A stretch of DNA of 64,000 nt from Paenibacillus ottowii (GTDB lineage: Bacteria; Bacillota; Bacilli; Paenibacillales; Paenibacillaceae): the NCBI RefSeq assembly GCF_006874425.1, contig NZ_VIJZ01000010.1, positions 142,454 through 206,453 on the forward strand. Direction: 5' to 3'. Below are positions 7,576 to 17,448 of the stretch, piece by piece (position 1 is the stretch's first letter; every line of letters begins with the position of its first letter). A model generated the notes under the pieces. The model was not told where the DNA came from. It made no database searches and was given only the letters and a program-made list of their open reading frames with translations. The position numbers and the translations under genes were made by a program.

Positions 7576-8070
7576 ATGACGACAATATTCATATATGCCT
7601 TGATGGCGGTTCTGGTGGGGCTGATGATCTGGTTGAGAACCAAAAGACGAAGGGGTCCGGTAAAAGGTAACGGATTCCGGATTTTGCTCCCCCTGTTTAT
7701 CGCTTTCCCGCTTATGATGGTATCCCTATATCAATTGATGCATATTCCTGGTCAGACGCATGCGCTTCCCGCCTTTTGGGAGCTGCTGGTCGCCGGGCTG
7801 CTAGGGGTTCTGTTTGGCTATGTCATTTTGCTGCATACGGCGTATGAAAAACGGGATGACGGTCTTATTTATCCCAAGCCGAACCAATATTTCAAATACA
7901 TTATTATCGCCATTATTTTGATTCGCGTCGTTTTGACCCAGTATCTCAGTAGTTTGGGTACAAGCGAAATTAGCATGCTGGCCATTACGATGGCGCTGGT
8001 GTATATCTCGATCTGGCGGATTGGGAGCTTCATCAAGTTTCGGAGGACGTTATCTGTATCCCAATATTAA
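7576..8070 (+). CDS. CcdC-like membrane protein (DUF1453 family)
   Basis: A 164-residue integral membrane protein with four to five hydrophobic segments. They include the N-terminal FIYALMAVLVGLMIWL followed by a basic RTKRRRG loop, and the conserved-looking IYPKPNQYFKYIIIAIILIRVVLTQYL segment. Length and pattern fit CcdC, a protein of unknown activity found beside cytochrome c biogenesis genes in B. subtilis; no such genes are nearby here. It lies 38 bp after the ABC permease with its own ribosome-binding site (GAAAGGAA) and ends at a terminator, so it may be the last gene of the ytrA operon. Confidence 0.75.
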   Translation: MTTIFIYALMAVLVGLMIWLRTKRRRGPVKGNGFRILLPLFIAFPLMMVSLYQLMHIPGQTHALPAFWELLVAGLLGVLFGYVILLHTAYEKRDDGLIYPKPNQYFKYIIIAIILIRVVLTQYLSSLGTSEISMLAITMALVYISIWRIGSFIKFRRTLSVSQY

Positions 8071-8079
8071 TGAGGTTAC

Positions 8080-8136
8080 AGCGGCTTACTATTCCCAAAG
8101 CGTTTCATTCGCTTGGCGATAGGAGCCGCTTTTTTG
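8080..8136 (+). terminator. Terminator after the ccdC-like gene
   Basis: AGCGGCT (8080-8086) pairs with AGCCGCT (8124-8130), followed by TTTTT; the loop contains further pairing. Confidence 0.7.
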
Positions 8137-8432
8137 GCGGGACTAACTTTATAAGTACATGCTATTTAAATAAAACGGTGAAGATGATCATACATTGTTA
8201 TGGCTTTCCATATCCTTTATTCGAAGGTTTGTGCTTGCGTGGCAACGGTTATAAGTATAAAAATTCAAAGAAGGAAAGAAGGGTTATTAGGTTTCAAATG
8301 ATTGAAATGGGGTTTAAAGTTAGGTAGGTGGGGAAGAGTTCATACTTTCGTAGTTAACTGCAACTATATTAGTTACATAAAAAGAGACTATGTTCCACAT
8401 TCTATTTTACAGGTTGAGAGGGGCTTACATTC
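8137..8432. other. Intergenic region without a convincing gene
   Basis: 296 bp of AT-rich DNA. An open frame covers part of it but lacks a ribosome-binding site and protein-like composition. The promoter of the following gene should lie here, but no clear -35/-10 pair stands out. GAGAGGGG before 8433 is the downstream gene's ribosome-binding site. Confidence 0.5.
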
Positions 8433-9650
8433 ATGAAAAAACATACGGTTACTGCTGCGATTGCTGGCTTGCTTGTTCTGACTTCTGCTGTACCGGCTTT
8501 AGCAGCCGACGCAAAACCTGCTACGGGTATTCAAGTTTGGGTAGACGGCAAGAAGGAGGCTTACAACATAGCACCTATTGTGAGAAATAAGCAGGTTTTA
8601 ATTCCTTTGAGACAGTTGGCATCCAGTTTAGGAATTCCGCTGGACGCCAAGCATGTTACGTTCAATACAGCTCGTCAAAGTACCACCATTCGATATGACC
8701 AGGCCACCGTTGTTCTGGTGTCAGGCAATCCGGAAGCGCAGATTAACGGGATTAAGGTACCACTGTCCACCTCTCCCATCTTGACCAAGCAAGGGGTAAC
8801 CTATGTGCCAGTCGATGTCGTCAAAGAAGCGTGGGGCAAGCAAGTGATGTGGGACCCGGCGAGCCAAACCCTGCAAATCGGGGTAAGCAATAAGGATAAG
8901 GTTGTAGAGATCCTTAAGAGCTTTGAAACGGGTGATACAAAAGCAGCCGAGGCTTGGATCAGCAAAGATCAGTATATTCAGCATAATCCGAGCTTTGCTA
9001 GCGGGAAAGATGCCTTGTTGCAAGCGATTAGCCAATCGAAGGGAGCCAACGTGCTGGTTGAAATTCAGCGGGTTATTCAGGACGGCAATCATGTAGCTGT
9101 ACATTATAAAAAGTCTATTGCAGGGAAAACGAGCATTGTTTTTGATATTTTCCGCTTCGATAGCAATGGTAAAATTGTTGAGCATTGGGACAACATGCAG
9201 GACTCGGCTCCAAACAATCCAAGCGGACACACTATGATTGACGGAACAACACAAATCACAGATCTTAATCAAACGGAGACGAACAAAACGCTGATCCGCA
9301 AGTTTGTGGATGACGTGCTGGTTGGCAAAAATCGTGCAGCTTTGGAAAGCTATTATAATGGGGATCAGTATACTCAGCATAATCCTCTTTTTAGTGACGG
9401 TGTATCCAGTCTGAAGCAGGCATTAACCGCAGCGGGTCAGGGAGCGTCTTTTGGATATGATCAGGTGCATATGGTTCTTGGAGAAGGCAACTTCGTGCTG
9501 GTAGTAAGTGAATTGAAATCTCCTAAAGGAACCTCAGCCGCTGTTTATGACTTGTTCCGTGTGGAGAACGGCAAAATAGCCGAGCATTGGGATGTAGTTC
9601 AGGAGATTCCAGCTAAAACAGAGTGGAAAAATACGAACGGTAAATTTTAG
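8433..9650 (+). CDS. Secreted protein: copper-amine-oxidase-like stalk domain plus two SnoaL-like domains
   Basis: A 405-residue exported protein. Signal peptide at 1-24 (cut after ALA). Residues ~30-150 form the beta-rich domain named after the N-terminus of copper amine oxidases, common in Paenibacillus surface proteins (VLIPLRQLASSLG, TYVPVDVVKEAWG). Two related NTF2/SnoaL-like domains follow. The first has YIQHNP near 184 and IVEHWDNMQ near 249; the second has YTQHNP near 312 and IAEHWDVVQ near 383. SnoaL-like proteins are usually cytoplasmic cyclases, hydrolases or isomerases, so a duplicated, secreted form is unusual. Preserved His and Asp residues in both repeats suggest an active pocket. 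The substrate is unknown. Confidence 0.85.
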   Translation: MKKHTVTAAIAGLLVLTSAVPALAADAKPATGIQVWVDGKKEAYNIAPIVRNKQVLIPLRQLASSLGIPLDAKHVTFNTARQSTTIRYDQATVVLVSGNPEAQINGIKVPLSTSPILTKQGVTYVPVDVVKEAWGKQVMWDPASQTLQIGVSNKDKVVEILKSFETGDTKAAEAWISKDQYIQHNPSFASGKDALLQAISQSKGANVLVEIQRVIQDGNHVAVHYKKSIAGKTSIVFDIFRFDSNGKIVEHWDNMQDSAPNNPSGHTMIDGTTQITDLNQTETNKTLIRKFVDDVLVGKNRAALESYYNGDQYTQHNPLFSDGVSSLKQALTAAGQGASFGYDQVHMVLGEGNFVLVVSELKSPKGTSAAVYDLFRVENGKIAEHWDVVQEIPAKTEWKNTNGKF

Positions 9651-9738
9651 AAAATGCGCTTATAGTGTGATCTGATTGGCACTGTCCAGACCGTCCGCTT
9701 CCTGTTAAAATGGTGCAAACACATCAGGGGGTTGGACG

Positions 9739-10416
9739 GTGGAAGACCTGAAGCAACGCGTGGGCTGCTTGCATGCGCATCACTCGAATATAGCTTATAT
9801 GGAACGAGCTTTTGCTTCTTATGAGGTGGAGCTGGTACATTTTGTGGAACCGGGACTTATGCGCCGGGTTTCGTCGGACCCGCATTTTTCTGCAGATGAT
9901 GCCAGTCGCAAGGTAGAGGAGCAACTGAGATGGATGTCGCAAAGCGATCTAGACGTTATTTTGATAACGTGCACGAATTATATCGCTTTGGCGGAGAAGG
10001 TTCAAGGGACCATGTCTACACCAATAGTCGCACTGGATGAGCCCTTTTTTCATGAGATATGCGATGATTTGCTGCCACGCACCTTGGTCTTCACGAATCC
10101 AGCTACCGTAGAGGGGACGATGAAGCGTCTTTATCATATGGCCAGTCTGTTAGGCAAGCCGAACCTCTCTTCTTTGATAGAGGTCAAGGTGGTGGAGAAC
10201 GCCTTTGAACTGATTATGCAGGGACGCAAAGATGAGTATGAGGAATTGCTCGTTCGTTCATTGCATGAACTGAGGAAAGCTGATCCAGGCAGAGGGCTAG
10301 CTGTAGCACAGTTATCCATGGTCGACGCTGCGTTACAGGTGGAGCTGGAGACAGGGCGAACGATTGGAAATCCTTTAAGGTCGTTGGTGAATTTAATTGA
10401 GGTTTTGTTAGGTTAA
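9739..10416 (+). CDS. Aspartate/glutamate racemase-superfamily protein
   Basis: A 225-residue protein from a GTG start (CAGGGGG eight bases upstream). It has the Asp/Glu/hydantoin racemase fold signature. VGCLHAHHSNIAYMERAF opens the first domain, the first catalytic Cys is in ITCTNYIAL (near residue 78), and a VFTNPATVEGTMK segment lies in the second half. No second catalytic Cys is visible where two-base racemases carry one (the AQLSMVDAAL region), so it may be an isomerase or lyase-like member, or inactive as a racemase. It is a single gene ending in a bidirectional terminator. Confidence 0.75.
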   Translation: MEDLKQRVGCLHAHHSNIAYMERAFASYEVELVHFVEPGLMRRVSSDPHFSADDASRKVEEQLRWMSQSDLDVILITCTNYIALAEKVQGTMSTPIVALDEPFFHEICDDLLPRTLVFTNPATVEGTMKRLYHMASLLGKPNLSSLIEVKVVENAFELIMQGRKDEYEELLVRSLHELRKADPGRGLAVAQLSMVDAALQVELETGRTIGNPLRSLVNLIEVLLG

Positions 10417-10431
10417 ATAAGTACAGCCAAA

Positions 10432-10475
10432 AGAACTTCCAACCCATTTTTGGGACAGTGGAAGTTCTTTTTTTG
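10432..10475. terminator. Bidirectional terminator
   Basis: AAGAACTTCCA (from 10432) pairs with TGGAAGTTCTT (ending 10468), with seven T on the plus strand and four on the minus strand. It serves the racemase-like gene and the convergent LacI-type gene. Confidence 0.85.
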
Positions 10476-10508
10476 GAGTTGGTGGGTGGGGTACCTCTGT
10501 GCTGTTCA

Positions 10509-11513
10509 TCAGGGATTCTGTTGGTCTTGGAAGATGGATGCTGCGCCTGCCGATTCTCTTTGGACAAGCGTAACGTACAACCGTTCATGCTCCACGTCTT
10601 CCCCGGCAATGATTTTGAGAACCTGTTCGGCGGCTACAGCGCCCCATTTGCGTTTGGAATAGTCTATCGTGGTCAGCCGGGGCTGAATATATTGCGCCAG
10701 CTCGATATTATCAAAGCCGACGATATGAACATCCTTGCCAATGGTAAGCTCTGACTGGGCCATTCGATTGTAAAAACCTACGGCCATTTCATCATTGAGA
10801 CAAAATACGGCTACAGGCTCCGAATCCGGGTCAGCCTGATGCTGTAAAATGATCTCGGCCGCCTGCTCACCGCCGGATTTCTCAAAATTGCCGCCAATTT
10901 CGACCATCTCGGCGACACCGCTGCGCTCAATGGTCTGCTTGACCGCCTGCATCCGCTGCCATGAATCATAAGAGCCTTCCGGTCCGGTCACAACATATAG
11001 CTTGCGGTGTCCCAATTCCAAGAGATGCTCTACTGCGAGCGCGGCACCTGCTTTGTTATCCAGCAACACCTGGTTAATGTTGGGGTGATTCAATTCGCGG
11101 TCTAATACGACAATTTTATGTCCGCGCTCGGCGTAGTTCAGCAGCTCCTGACTATCAAACGTCTGATCCAGTACGATGGCTCCATCAATCATGCGTTCTG
11201 GCAGCATTCGATGAGATTGCTTGCCGCTGCATACAATGAGGTCATAGCCCTTGCGGTTTAAAATTTCCTTGATGCCGTACAGTAAATCTCCATAAACGTC
11301 TCCGCGAAAATCTGTGAGGAAAACGCCAATAATTTTGGTTTGCCTTTTCTTGAGATTGCGTGCGGCGGCATTTGGTACATAATTAAGCTCTTTGGCAATG
11401 GCCAAAATACGTGCGCAAGTCTCCTCTGTTACCTTATCGCTACCGTTCAAAGCGTATGAAACGGTAGATATGGAAACGCCCGCCTGTTTGGCGATATCTT
11501 TAATGCTGACCAC
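10509..11513 (-). CDS. LacI-family repressor of the adjacent glucan locus
   Basis: A 334-residue regulator starting at GTG 11513, because AAGGAGGTGA lies 4 nt upstream and the helix-turn-helix begins at once (VSIKDIAKQAGVSISTVSYALNG). An upstream in-frame extension of 19 codons is unlikely. Residues ~60-330 form the periplasmic-binding-protein-like sensor (IIGVFLTDFRGDVYGDLLYG, HRKLYVVTG, VHIVGFDNIELAQYIQPRLTTI). It lies downstream of the phosphorylase and glucosidase on the same strand. LacI-type palindromes (GAAACGTTTC) occur at both promoters of the divergent locus, so it probably represses both arms until a beta-glucooligosaccharide or glucose phosphate binds. Confidence 0.92.
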   Translation of the reverse strand: MVSIKDIAKQAGVSISTVSYALNGSDKVTEETCARILAIAKELNYVPNAAARNLKKRQTKIIGVFLTDFRGDVYGDLLYGIKEILNRKGYDLIVCSGKQSHRMLPERMIDGAIVLDQTFDSQELLNYAERGHKIVVLDRELNHPNINQVLLDNKAGAALAVEHLLELGHRKLYVVTGPEGSYDSWQRMQAVKQTIERSGVAEMVEIGGNFEKSGGEQAAEIILQHQADPDSEPVAVFCLNDEMAVGFYNRMAQSELTIGKDVHIVGFDNIELAQYIQPRLTTIDYSKRKWGAVAAEQVLKIIAGEDVEHERLYVTLVQRESAGAASIFQDQQNP

Positions 11514-11607
11514 AGCGTCACCTCCTTGTGTCCGTCTTATATGTGCTATTGTATATGCATTATTAACCACATATCTATTCCAAATGTCGTAGTTCTACAT
11601 GCAAGCA

Positions 11608-11642
11608 GCAAAGGGCGATCCCGTAAGATCGCCAACCCTTTG
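11608..11642 (-). other. Hairpin between phosphorylase and LacI genes
   Basis: GGCGATC (11626-11632 region) pairs with GATCGCC (11615-11621), with AAAGGG/CCCTTT flanks. There is no T run on the minus strand, so it may reduce rather than stop read-through into the regulator gene, or act as an mRNA-stabilising or processing element. Confidence 0.4.
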
Positions 11643-11679
11643 TTGCTATACCTGATTTTGCTTACGATATCATTCAGTT

Positions 11680-14600
11680 CTATAAAACAATCTCCAGACG
11701 GTGCACACCGTCATGGTTTGCTAATGCCTGCTCGAAGGTCTCACGTTTGATACGCAAGGCACCGGAACGGTAGCGATTATCATCAGCGGGCTCGCTTTCC
11801 AGAGGGACTCCGTTCAATACTGCACGTCCTTGCTCACCGTTCGTATGCTCTTGCAGCATGCGGTAGACAAAAGTGACGGGTTTCCCTGCAAAGGAAAATC
11901 TAAATTCCAATCCGTCGAGATCGTCCGGCAACACAGGGTCCAGAATCAGGTCCTCGCCTGACTGACGAATACCGAGAACATTGGATATGAGCTGATTCAT
12001 GTAGATTCCCGGACCGCTGGAATAAATTCTCCAGCCACCCTTGACGGGGACGGCTCCTTCCCGTAGTTCACCAAACCGCTCCTGTGCTTCATAGCGGGTT
12101 TTAAATTTACCATCCGAGCTACTGAAATAGGCATTGCTTTGGCGCCAGTCGGCATTCGGTACGGTCGCACGGATGCCGACCGGATTGATGAGCTTCAGGC
12201 TGTGCCAAGCGTCATCCTTGCGTCCTAACTTGGCCATCGCTTCCACAAAGCGGATATGGGCATGTACATATTGCAGTCCGACTTCACGTCCGAAGTTGGC
12301 CGCTTGCTCTGCGCGCTTGAAGTGCGAACTCACACCACCGTCATATTGTGCAGGACGGTTCATCAGACGCACACCATCCGGGCAGAGAAACTGCTCGCGG
12401 ATGAGCTGCTCATGAGCCAATGCTTGCTCAGGCGTGAGCAACTGGCTAATCATGCTGCGTGTCATCGGCAGCAAGCGGTAGTGAATTCCCGTCTCGGTGT
12501 CGGACGGATGGAGCATGAGCTTAGGTTGACCAGGCTCTTCCATATATACGAAGCCTGGGATAATTCCGCTCTCCAGCATGTAGCGATTGAAGTCTTTACG
12601 GATGCCGTTCGCCATCTGATGTAAATCTTGTGCGATCTTATCAGCTCCGCTTACTACGTTGGCTGGAGCTTGCTCCAACGCAGCAGCAAAGTTACGAACC
12701 ACCTGGTAGGTGAGTGCGACCGTCCAGCTGCTCGCCATGTATTGCTTCAGCTGCGCATTGGCTGGCTGGAGGGTGTCGTCCCAATCGCCGTCACCGTAAG
12801 CCGATAAGTACGTGTCATGCAGGAAATTCTCCCGAATATATTCGATCTCCTTCAGGGCATGTTCCATGAGAGTCGCGGTCTGCTTGGTATAATCGAAAGT
12901 ATGCCGATGGGTGTAAGGAACATTTTCTTCCAGAATACTGTAATCACGGGTCGCGGTCAAATAATCGCCCAATACCTTGAGCGGCCAAACGATAATATCC
13001 CCATGGCTTTCTTCTTGCTGTACGTGAGTATAGTTGTCGAACATAAACCATTGCGGCCAGTTTCCAGTGTCTTCATACTGATGGCTGAATACCGTTAGCA
13101 AAATGGAACGAACCTCATCAAACTTTTGCACCGCCGAGAAGTATTCTACAGGTCCCTGACATACATCGCGTGTTCCCCAAGCTGCTCCGCCGTATTGCTC
13201 CAGACCGTGAGGTACAGAGTAGTGGACGAGCATATTGTGGGTGTACCACCAGGCCACGGCGTTCACACGGAATAGCTCGCTCGTTTCCTGTTGACCAAGT
13301 GTCAGATGGAAGCCATTCATAAGCTCGGCAAAATATTCCCGGTAGCGCTCGCGCTCCTCCTCAAAGGAGGCGTGAGGCTCCTTGCGTGCTGGGTCTTTCC
13401 CGGACGAACGGCCATGCAGCCAACCCTGTACCGTGCAGGTCCATTCGCTGCTCTCACCCAGTTCCAGCACGACCAAGGATGCATCAGGTGAAGCCTTGCC
13501 CCGCAGGAGTGCGTGAGCGTCGCTTACCTGCTGTAATGGAGCGCCTGCTACATGCATTCGGTACAAAAGATCCGGATAAGCCTCGGCGCTTAGGGAAGCG
13601 GAATCAGCTCTAAAGAGCAGGTCGTCACCTTCGCGTTCCATATGAAACGGAAGCTCATATTCGTTCACATGCATAGACATTTGCTGAGTGATCAGGAATG
13701 GGTAAGCTTTGCCGCTTGCTGAACGCAAGTGAAGCCGTACTTCCGGGCGATCAGCATTCGTATGGTTTGTAATAATGAATGTATCGTCAGCCGTTTTGTA
13801 ATACCAGCGCACATAATTAAAGCCAATCTCAAACAGGGAAGGCATGGTGAGCAGGTGGTATTTTCCTTGAATGCCGACGTAGATACGTTGACCGGATGTC
13901 TTGGGAATATTGAGCGCATTACGTACGTTGGTGATCATCTTGTTGAAATTCGTATTGCCGATCACGAGCTGGGAATTGAATACCCCGCACATATAGGAGG
14001 TCGTTGTAATGGTTTCTTCCTTACCTCCAGAGTAATGCCCACCCATTAAAATGTGTCCGTGAGGACGTTCTACACGAAGCTCTTTGGATTTGAGTACGAT
14101 ATGCTCATAGCTTTCCGTAAAAAAGGAAAGTAGTTCATCACCATCCCGCTCTTCTTCCTGGCGTTTTGGGAAAAGCTGCTCCACTTCGGCAGCGGTCAAA
14201 TCCAGTGTGCACAGTGGCTCACCGATGGTTTGCGCTGGAGCTACGCGCTCTGCCTGGAACTCACTTGCGATGCGCGCTGGGATGATGTTCGCGGAAGCGT
14301 CCGCTAGCACGGCCGCTACTTCTTCACGTGCTTTGGTCACCAGCTCCTGATACTCCAGCTTCGTCACTGCGGCCGGATGGTTCGGCTGGAACAGACCGTA
14401 AAATGTAAAGCGAGCTTCCCCGGCGAGTTTTACCCGCTCAGATTGCAGCGCTGTATAAGCAAATTCGTATTGGTACACTTCATTGGCGAGCGAATCGCGG
14501 CGGAGTGCTTCCGGCTCATTCGTTTCCTTGTAAGAAAGTCCAAAGAACTGAAACCCATCTGTCGAGTATCCGACAGTGCGGGTTAACGAGCCTTGTTGAA

Positions 14601-15120
14601 TGTAAGGAAATGCCTGATTTTGCGGCTGATTCTGACGGGAACAAACGGTATAGCCTCTTTGTTCATCATGATAGACAGTGTGGTCAATATATTGAGACAA
14701 ATAAGCTTCATTACTGCGTACAGCAGCGGTATCGGCAATGCCGAGGTCCTGACCGTACACAATATCTGCTTCAACGTCATCGCCCTGTAGGGTTACATCC
14801 CAGAACCATACTCCCAGGCGGCTGAGTGTGAAGGTCACCTGATAGCCTACACCGGCAGTGAAACCTTCCCAAATAATCTGCTGATCTGTTTGTCGGATTA
14901 CGCCAGGTGAACGAACTCCCAGCAGAGGAGTAATGCTTACACCGGAAGGACGATACAGTCTCAAGTACAGATTGTTCAGGGAACCATCGACTGAATTGGT
15001 CAACAGTTGGTTGATCATCGTTGAGCCGTGGGCAATCTTGTATACATCACCGCTGCTTAAGAAGGTAAAGGACAGGTCTCCGGCTCGCAGCAAAATATTT
15101 TGATCCAGACTTGTATTCAT
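11680..15120 (-). CDS. GH94 beta-glucan phosphorylase, probably 1,2-beta-oligoglucan phosphorylase
   Basis: This ~1,146-residue cytoplasmic enzyme (no signal peptide) has the GH94 architecture: a large beta-sandwich N-terminal half, then an (alpha/alpha)6 barrel. The general-acid motif GDGDWDD is near residues 775-781. The length and the N-terminus (RAGDLSFTFLSSGDVYKI, DLGIADTAAVRSNEAY) resemble Listeria innocua sophorooligosaccharide phosphorylase (about 1,100 residues) more than cellobiose phosphorylase (about 800). The reaction would be phosphorolysis of beta-1,2-glucooligosaccharides to glucose 1-phosphate. It lies 13 bp after a GH3 glucosidase gene and beside a sugar ABC system, the same set as in Listeria. 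ATG at 15120 is preferred; TTG at 15123 has better spacing from GAGG. GH94 is firm, beta-1,2 linkage is inferred. Confidence 0.85.
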   Translation of the reverse strand: MNTSLDQNILLRAGDLSFTFLSSGDVYKIAHGSTMINQLLTNSVDGSLNNLYLRLYRPSGVSITPLLGVRSPGVIRQTDQQIIWEGFTAGVGYQVTFTLSRLGVWFWDVTLQGDDVEADIVYGQDLGIADTAAVRSNEAYLSQYIDHTVYHDEQRGYTVCSRQNQPQNQAFPYIQQGSLTRTVGYSTDGFQFFGLSYKETNEPEALRRDSLANEVYQYEFAYTALQSERVKLAGEARFTFYGLFQPNHPAAVTKLEYQELVTKAREEVAAVLADASANIIPARIASEFQAERVAPAQTIGEPLCTLDLTAAEVEQLFPKRQEEERDGDELLSFFTESYEHIVLKSKELRVERPHGHILMGGHYSGGKEETITTTSYMCGVFNSQLVIGNTNFNKMITNVRNALNIPKTSGQRIYVGIQGKYHLLTMPSLFEIGFNYVRWYYKTADDTFIITNHTNADRPEVRLHLRSASGKAYPFLITQQMSMHVNEYELPFHMEREGDDLLFRADSASLSAEAYPDLLYRMHVAGAPLQQVSDAHALLRGKASPDASLVVLELGESSEWTCTVQGWLHGRSSGKDPARKEPHASFEEERERYREYFAELMNGFHLTLGQQETSELFRVNAVAWWYTHNMLVHYSVPHGLEQYGGAAWGTRDVCQGPVEYFSAVQKFDEVRSILLTVFSHQYEDTGNWPQWFMFDNYTHVQQEESHGDIIVWPLKVLGDYLTATRDYSILEENVPYTHRHTFDYTKQTATLMEHALKEIEYIRENFLHDTYLSAYGDGDWDDTLQPANAQLKQYMASSWTVALTYQVVRNFAAALEQAPANVVSGADKIAQDLHQMANGIRKDFNRYMLESGIIPGFVYMEEPGQPKLMLHPSDTETGIHYRLLPMTRSMISQLLTPEQALAHEQLIREQFLCPDGVRLMNRPAQYDGGVSSHFKRAEQAANFGREVGLQYVHAHIRFVEAMAKLGRKDDAWHSLKLINPVGIRATVPNADWRQSNAYFSSSDGKFKTRYEAQERFGELREGAVPVKGGWRIYSSGPGIYMNQLISNVLGIRQSGEDLILDPVLPDDLDGLEFRFSFAGKPVTFVYRMLQEHTNGEQGRAVLNGVPLESEPADDNRYRSGALRIKRETFEQALANHDGVHRLEIVL

Positions 15121-15133
15121 CAAAGGGAACGCC

Positions 15134-17308
15134 TCACTTTCCTGTTTCTTTTACTAACCGAAAACGGCCTTCAGTAGTATCTCGGCTGTTAGGTCCTGTA
15201 AAGACGGCGAATTCACCGCTGTCACTGTCAAAACTCAAATCTGCATGATGATAGCGCAGCTGAGGCTCGGTCAATGTAAATTCCACTTCCTGACTTTCGC
15301 CTGGGGCAAGCAGGACTTTGCAGAAATCTTTCAGTTCTTTCATTGGTCGAACCGTATCCCCGCTGATATCACGGACATAGAGCTGAACCGTTTCCTCGAC
15401 TGGACGTGTTCCTGTGTTCGTTACCTGTACTCTAACGGTCAGTTCTTGACCGGGAATAAGGATATCGCCGGAAAGCTGTACGCTGTTATAGGCTACATCG
15501 GTATAGCTCAGACCATAGCCGAACGGGAATAAAGGTTCGTTCGGTATATCTAGATACTGGGACACGTAACGTTCTGTTGTGTTCGGATCTAACTGCGGAC
15601 GTCCTGTATTAAAATGATTATAATACACAGGCACCTGTCCGACCGATTGCGGGAAAGACATCGTCAGACGCCCCGTAGGTTCGGCATCGCCGTATAACAA
15701 ATCGGCAATCGCCGCGCCGCCTTCGCCACCAGGGAACCAGGCTTCCAGTACAGCATCTGCTTCTTCAATGACGCCGTGCAGATCCAATGGACGGCCATTA
15801 AACAGTACGGCTACCATGGGTTTGTTCAGTGTCTTCAGGCGCTTCACCAATTCCAACTGGGCTTGCGGCAGGCGAATATTCGAACGGCTGCCTGCTTCAC
15901 CACTCATATCCGAGCGCTCACCAAGCGCCAATACGATAATCTCTGCTTGACTGGCAGCATGCAGAGCTTCTGCATATTGCTCCTCTGTTATATCGTCTAT
16001 AGAGCATCCTACTGCAACCGTAAGCAACGAGGAGGATATTTTGGATTGGAACCCGTCAACAACACGGATGGCTTTCTCTTGTGAACCGCTCCACGACCAA
16101 GAGCCCAAGATATCGCCGCTTTCTGCAAAAGGTCCGATCAACGCGATATGTTGATTGCGATTCAATGGAAGCACAGAATCATTTTTGAGGAGCACGCATG
16201 ATTTAATCGCTAGTTCTTTAGCAACCGCACGATGGGCTTCGCAGAACACAACTTCACGCTCACGCTCAGGATCTGCGCCGCGCAGCGGATTTTCGAACAA
16301 GCCCAGCCTTTGCTTAAGCCTCAATATACGCATCACTGCTTCATCAACGAGCGCTTCATCCAGCTCTCCGCTGCGAACCAGCTCAGGCAGGTGTCCGTTA
16401 TAGCAGGAGGTCATCATTTCAATATCTACGCCTGCCAGCAACGCCTTTTTCGCCGCCTCCCGTTCATCCTCGGCGATGCCGTGAGGAATAAGCTCTTTGA
16501 TCGCGGCCCAATCTGAAATGAGTACACCGTTAAAGCCCCATTCATCACGAAGCAGATCTCGCATCAGACGCTTATTGCCCGTTGCGGCCACGCCTTCTAC
16601 GGTATTGAAGGACGTCATCACCATTTCGCAGCCTTCATCCAAAGCAGCTTTGTAGGAGGGGAGATAATACTCTCGCAGCTGCCATGCCGATACATCTACG
16701 GTATTGTAATCCCGCCCGCCTTCACCAGCTCCATAGGCAGCAAAGTGCTTCACGCATGCGGCTACCCGCTCGGTATCCTTCGTCAGATCTTTACCCTGAA
16801 ATCCGCGCACAAACGCACGGGCAAATTGACTGTTGAGATAAGGGTCTTCTCCAGTAGATTCCATCACACGGCCCCAGCGTGGGTCCCGTACCAGATCGAC
16901 CATAGGAGCGAATGTGACGTGAACACCGGATACAGCTGCTTCCCGGGCAGCGATGGTGGCGCTCTCCTCTGCCAGCTCCATATCCCATGAACAGCCAATG
17001 GCCAGCGGGATCGGGAAAATCGTTTTGAAGCCGTGTACAATATCTGCCATAATTAAAAGTGGAATACCTAGGCGGTTTTTAATCAAATGAGCCTGCTGAA
17101 CACGGATCGCTTCCTGGGCTCCTGCAAGACCGAGCACAGAACCAACATTGTGGACCGTTTGTTCTGTGATACCGAGAGAAGCCATAGGCCCGGTAATTTG
17201 GCCCTCTGTGCCGGCTTCTTCAAAAAAGCCACCCACAAGCTGTAGCAGTTGGTCGACTTTTTCTTCAAGCGTCATGTTTTGTAGAAAGGAATTCAGGTGT
17301 TGTTCCAT
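15134..17308 (-). CDS. GH3 beta-glucosidase
   Basis: A 724-residue GH3 enzyme without a signal peptide, so intracellular. The first domain (residues ~10-330) has KHFAAYG and the nucleophile Asp in VLISDWAA near residue 265. The alpha/beta sandwich domain (~380-600) has ALGERSDMSGEAGSRSNI, and a C-terminal fibronectin-III-like domain (~640-720) ends the protein. It should release glucose from short beta-glucans, possibly sophorose as in the comparable Listeria locus. An upstream in-frame extension exists, but GGAGGA lies 5 nt before ATG 17308 and residues before it are unrelated to GH3. It is the first gene of the minus-strand arm, with a 160-nt leader from the promoter at 17480-17508. Confidence 0.92.
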   Translation of the reverse strand: MEQHLNSFLQNMTLEEKVDQLLQLVGGFFEEAGTEGQITGPMASLGITEQTVHNVGSVLGLAGAQEAIRVQQAHLIKNRLGIPLLIMADIVHGFKTIFPIPLAIGCSWDMELAEESATIAAREAAVSGVHVTFAPMVDLVRDPRWGRVMESTGEDPYLNSQFARAFVRGFQGKDLTKDTERVAACVKHFAAYGAGEGGRDYNTVDVSAWQLREYYLPSYKAALDEGCEMVMTSFNTVEGVAATGNKRLMRDLLRDEWGFNGVLISDWAAIKELIPHGIAEDEREAAKKALLAGVDIEMMTSCYNGHLPELVRSGELDEALVDEAVMRILRLKQRLGLFENPLRGADPEREREVVFCEAHRAVAKELAIKSCVLLKNDSVLPLNRNQHIALIGPFAESGDILGSWSWSGSQEKAIRVVDGFQSKISSSLLTVAVGCSIDDITEEQYAEALHAASQAEIIVLALGERSDMSGEAGSRSNIRLPQAQLELVKRLKTLNKPMVAVLFNGRPLDLHGVIEEADAVLEAWFPGGEGGAAIADLLYGDAEPTGRLTMSFPQSVGQVPVYYNHFNTGRPQLDPNTTERYVSQYLDIPNEPLFPFGYGLSYTDVAYNSVQLSGDILIPGQELTVRVQVTNTGTRPVEETVQLYVRDISGDTVRPMKELKDFCKVLLAPGESQEVEFTLTEPQLRYHHADLSFDSDSGEFAVFTGPNSRDTTEGRFRLVKETGK

Positions 17309-17448
17309 CATAATCCTCCATAAGCTGTGTTGTTGGTCGACAGCTCTCTTTTTCAGATTCATGAGATTTTTTGGATAAAGTTGATTCAAAAAAGTGCTGA
17401 ACAGGCTAATAGCTAGTATAGAAGCATAATCTTCTGTTTTATCATTAA

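Noticed and set aside
8070..8327. 85-codon plus-strand open frame after the ccdC-like gene
   Set aside because: It spans the terminator hairpin, has no ribosome-binding site, and its composition is not protein-like.
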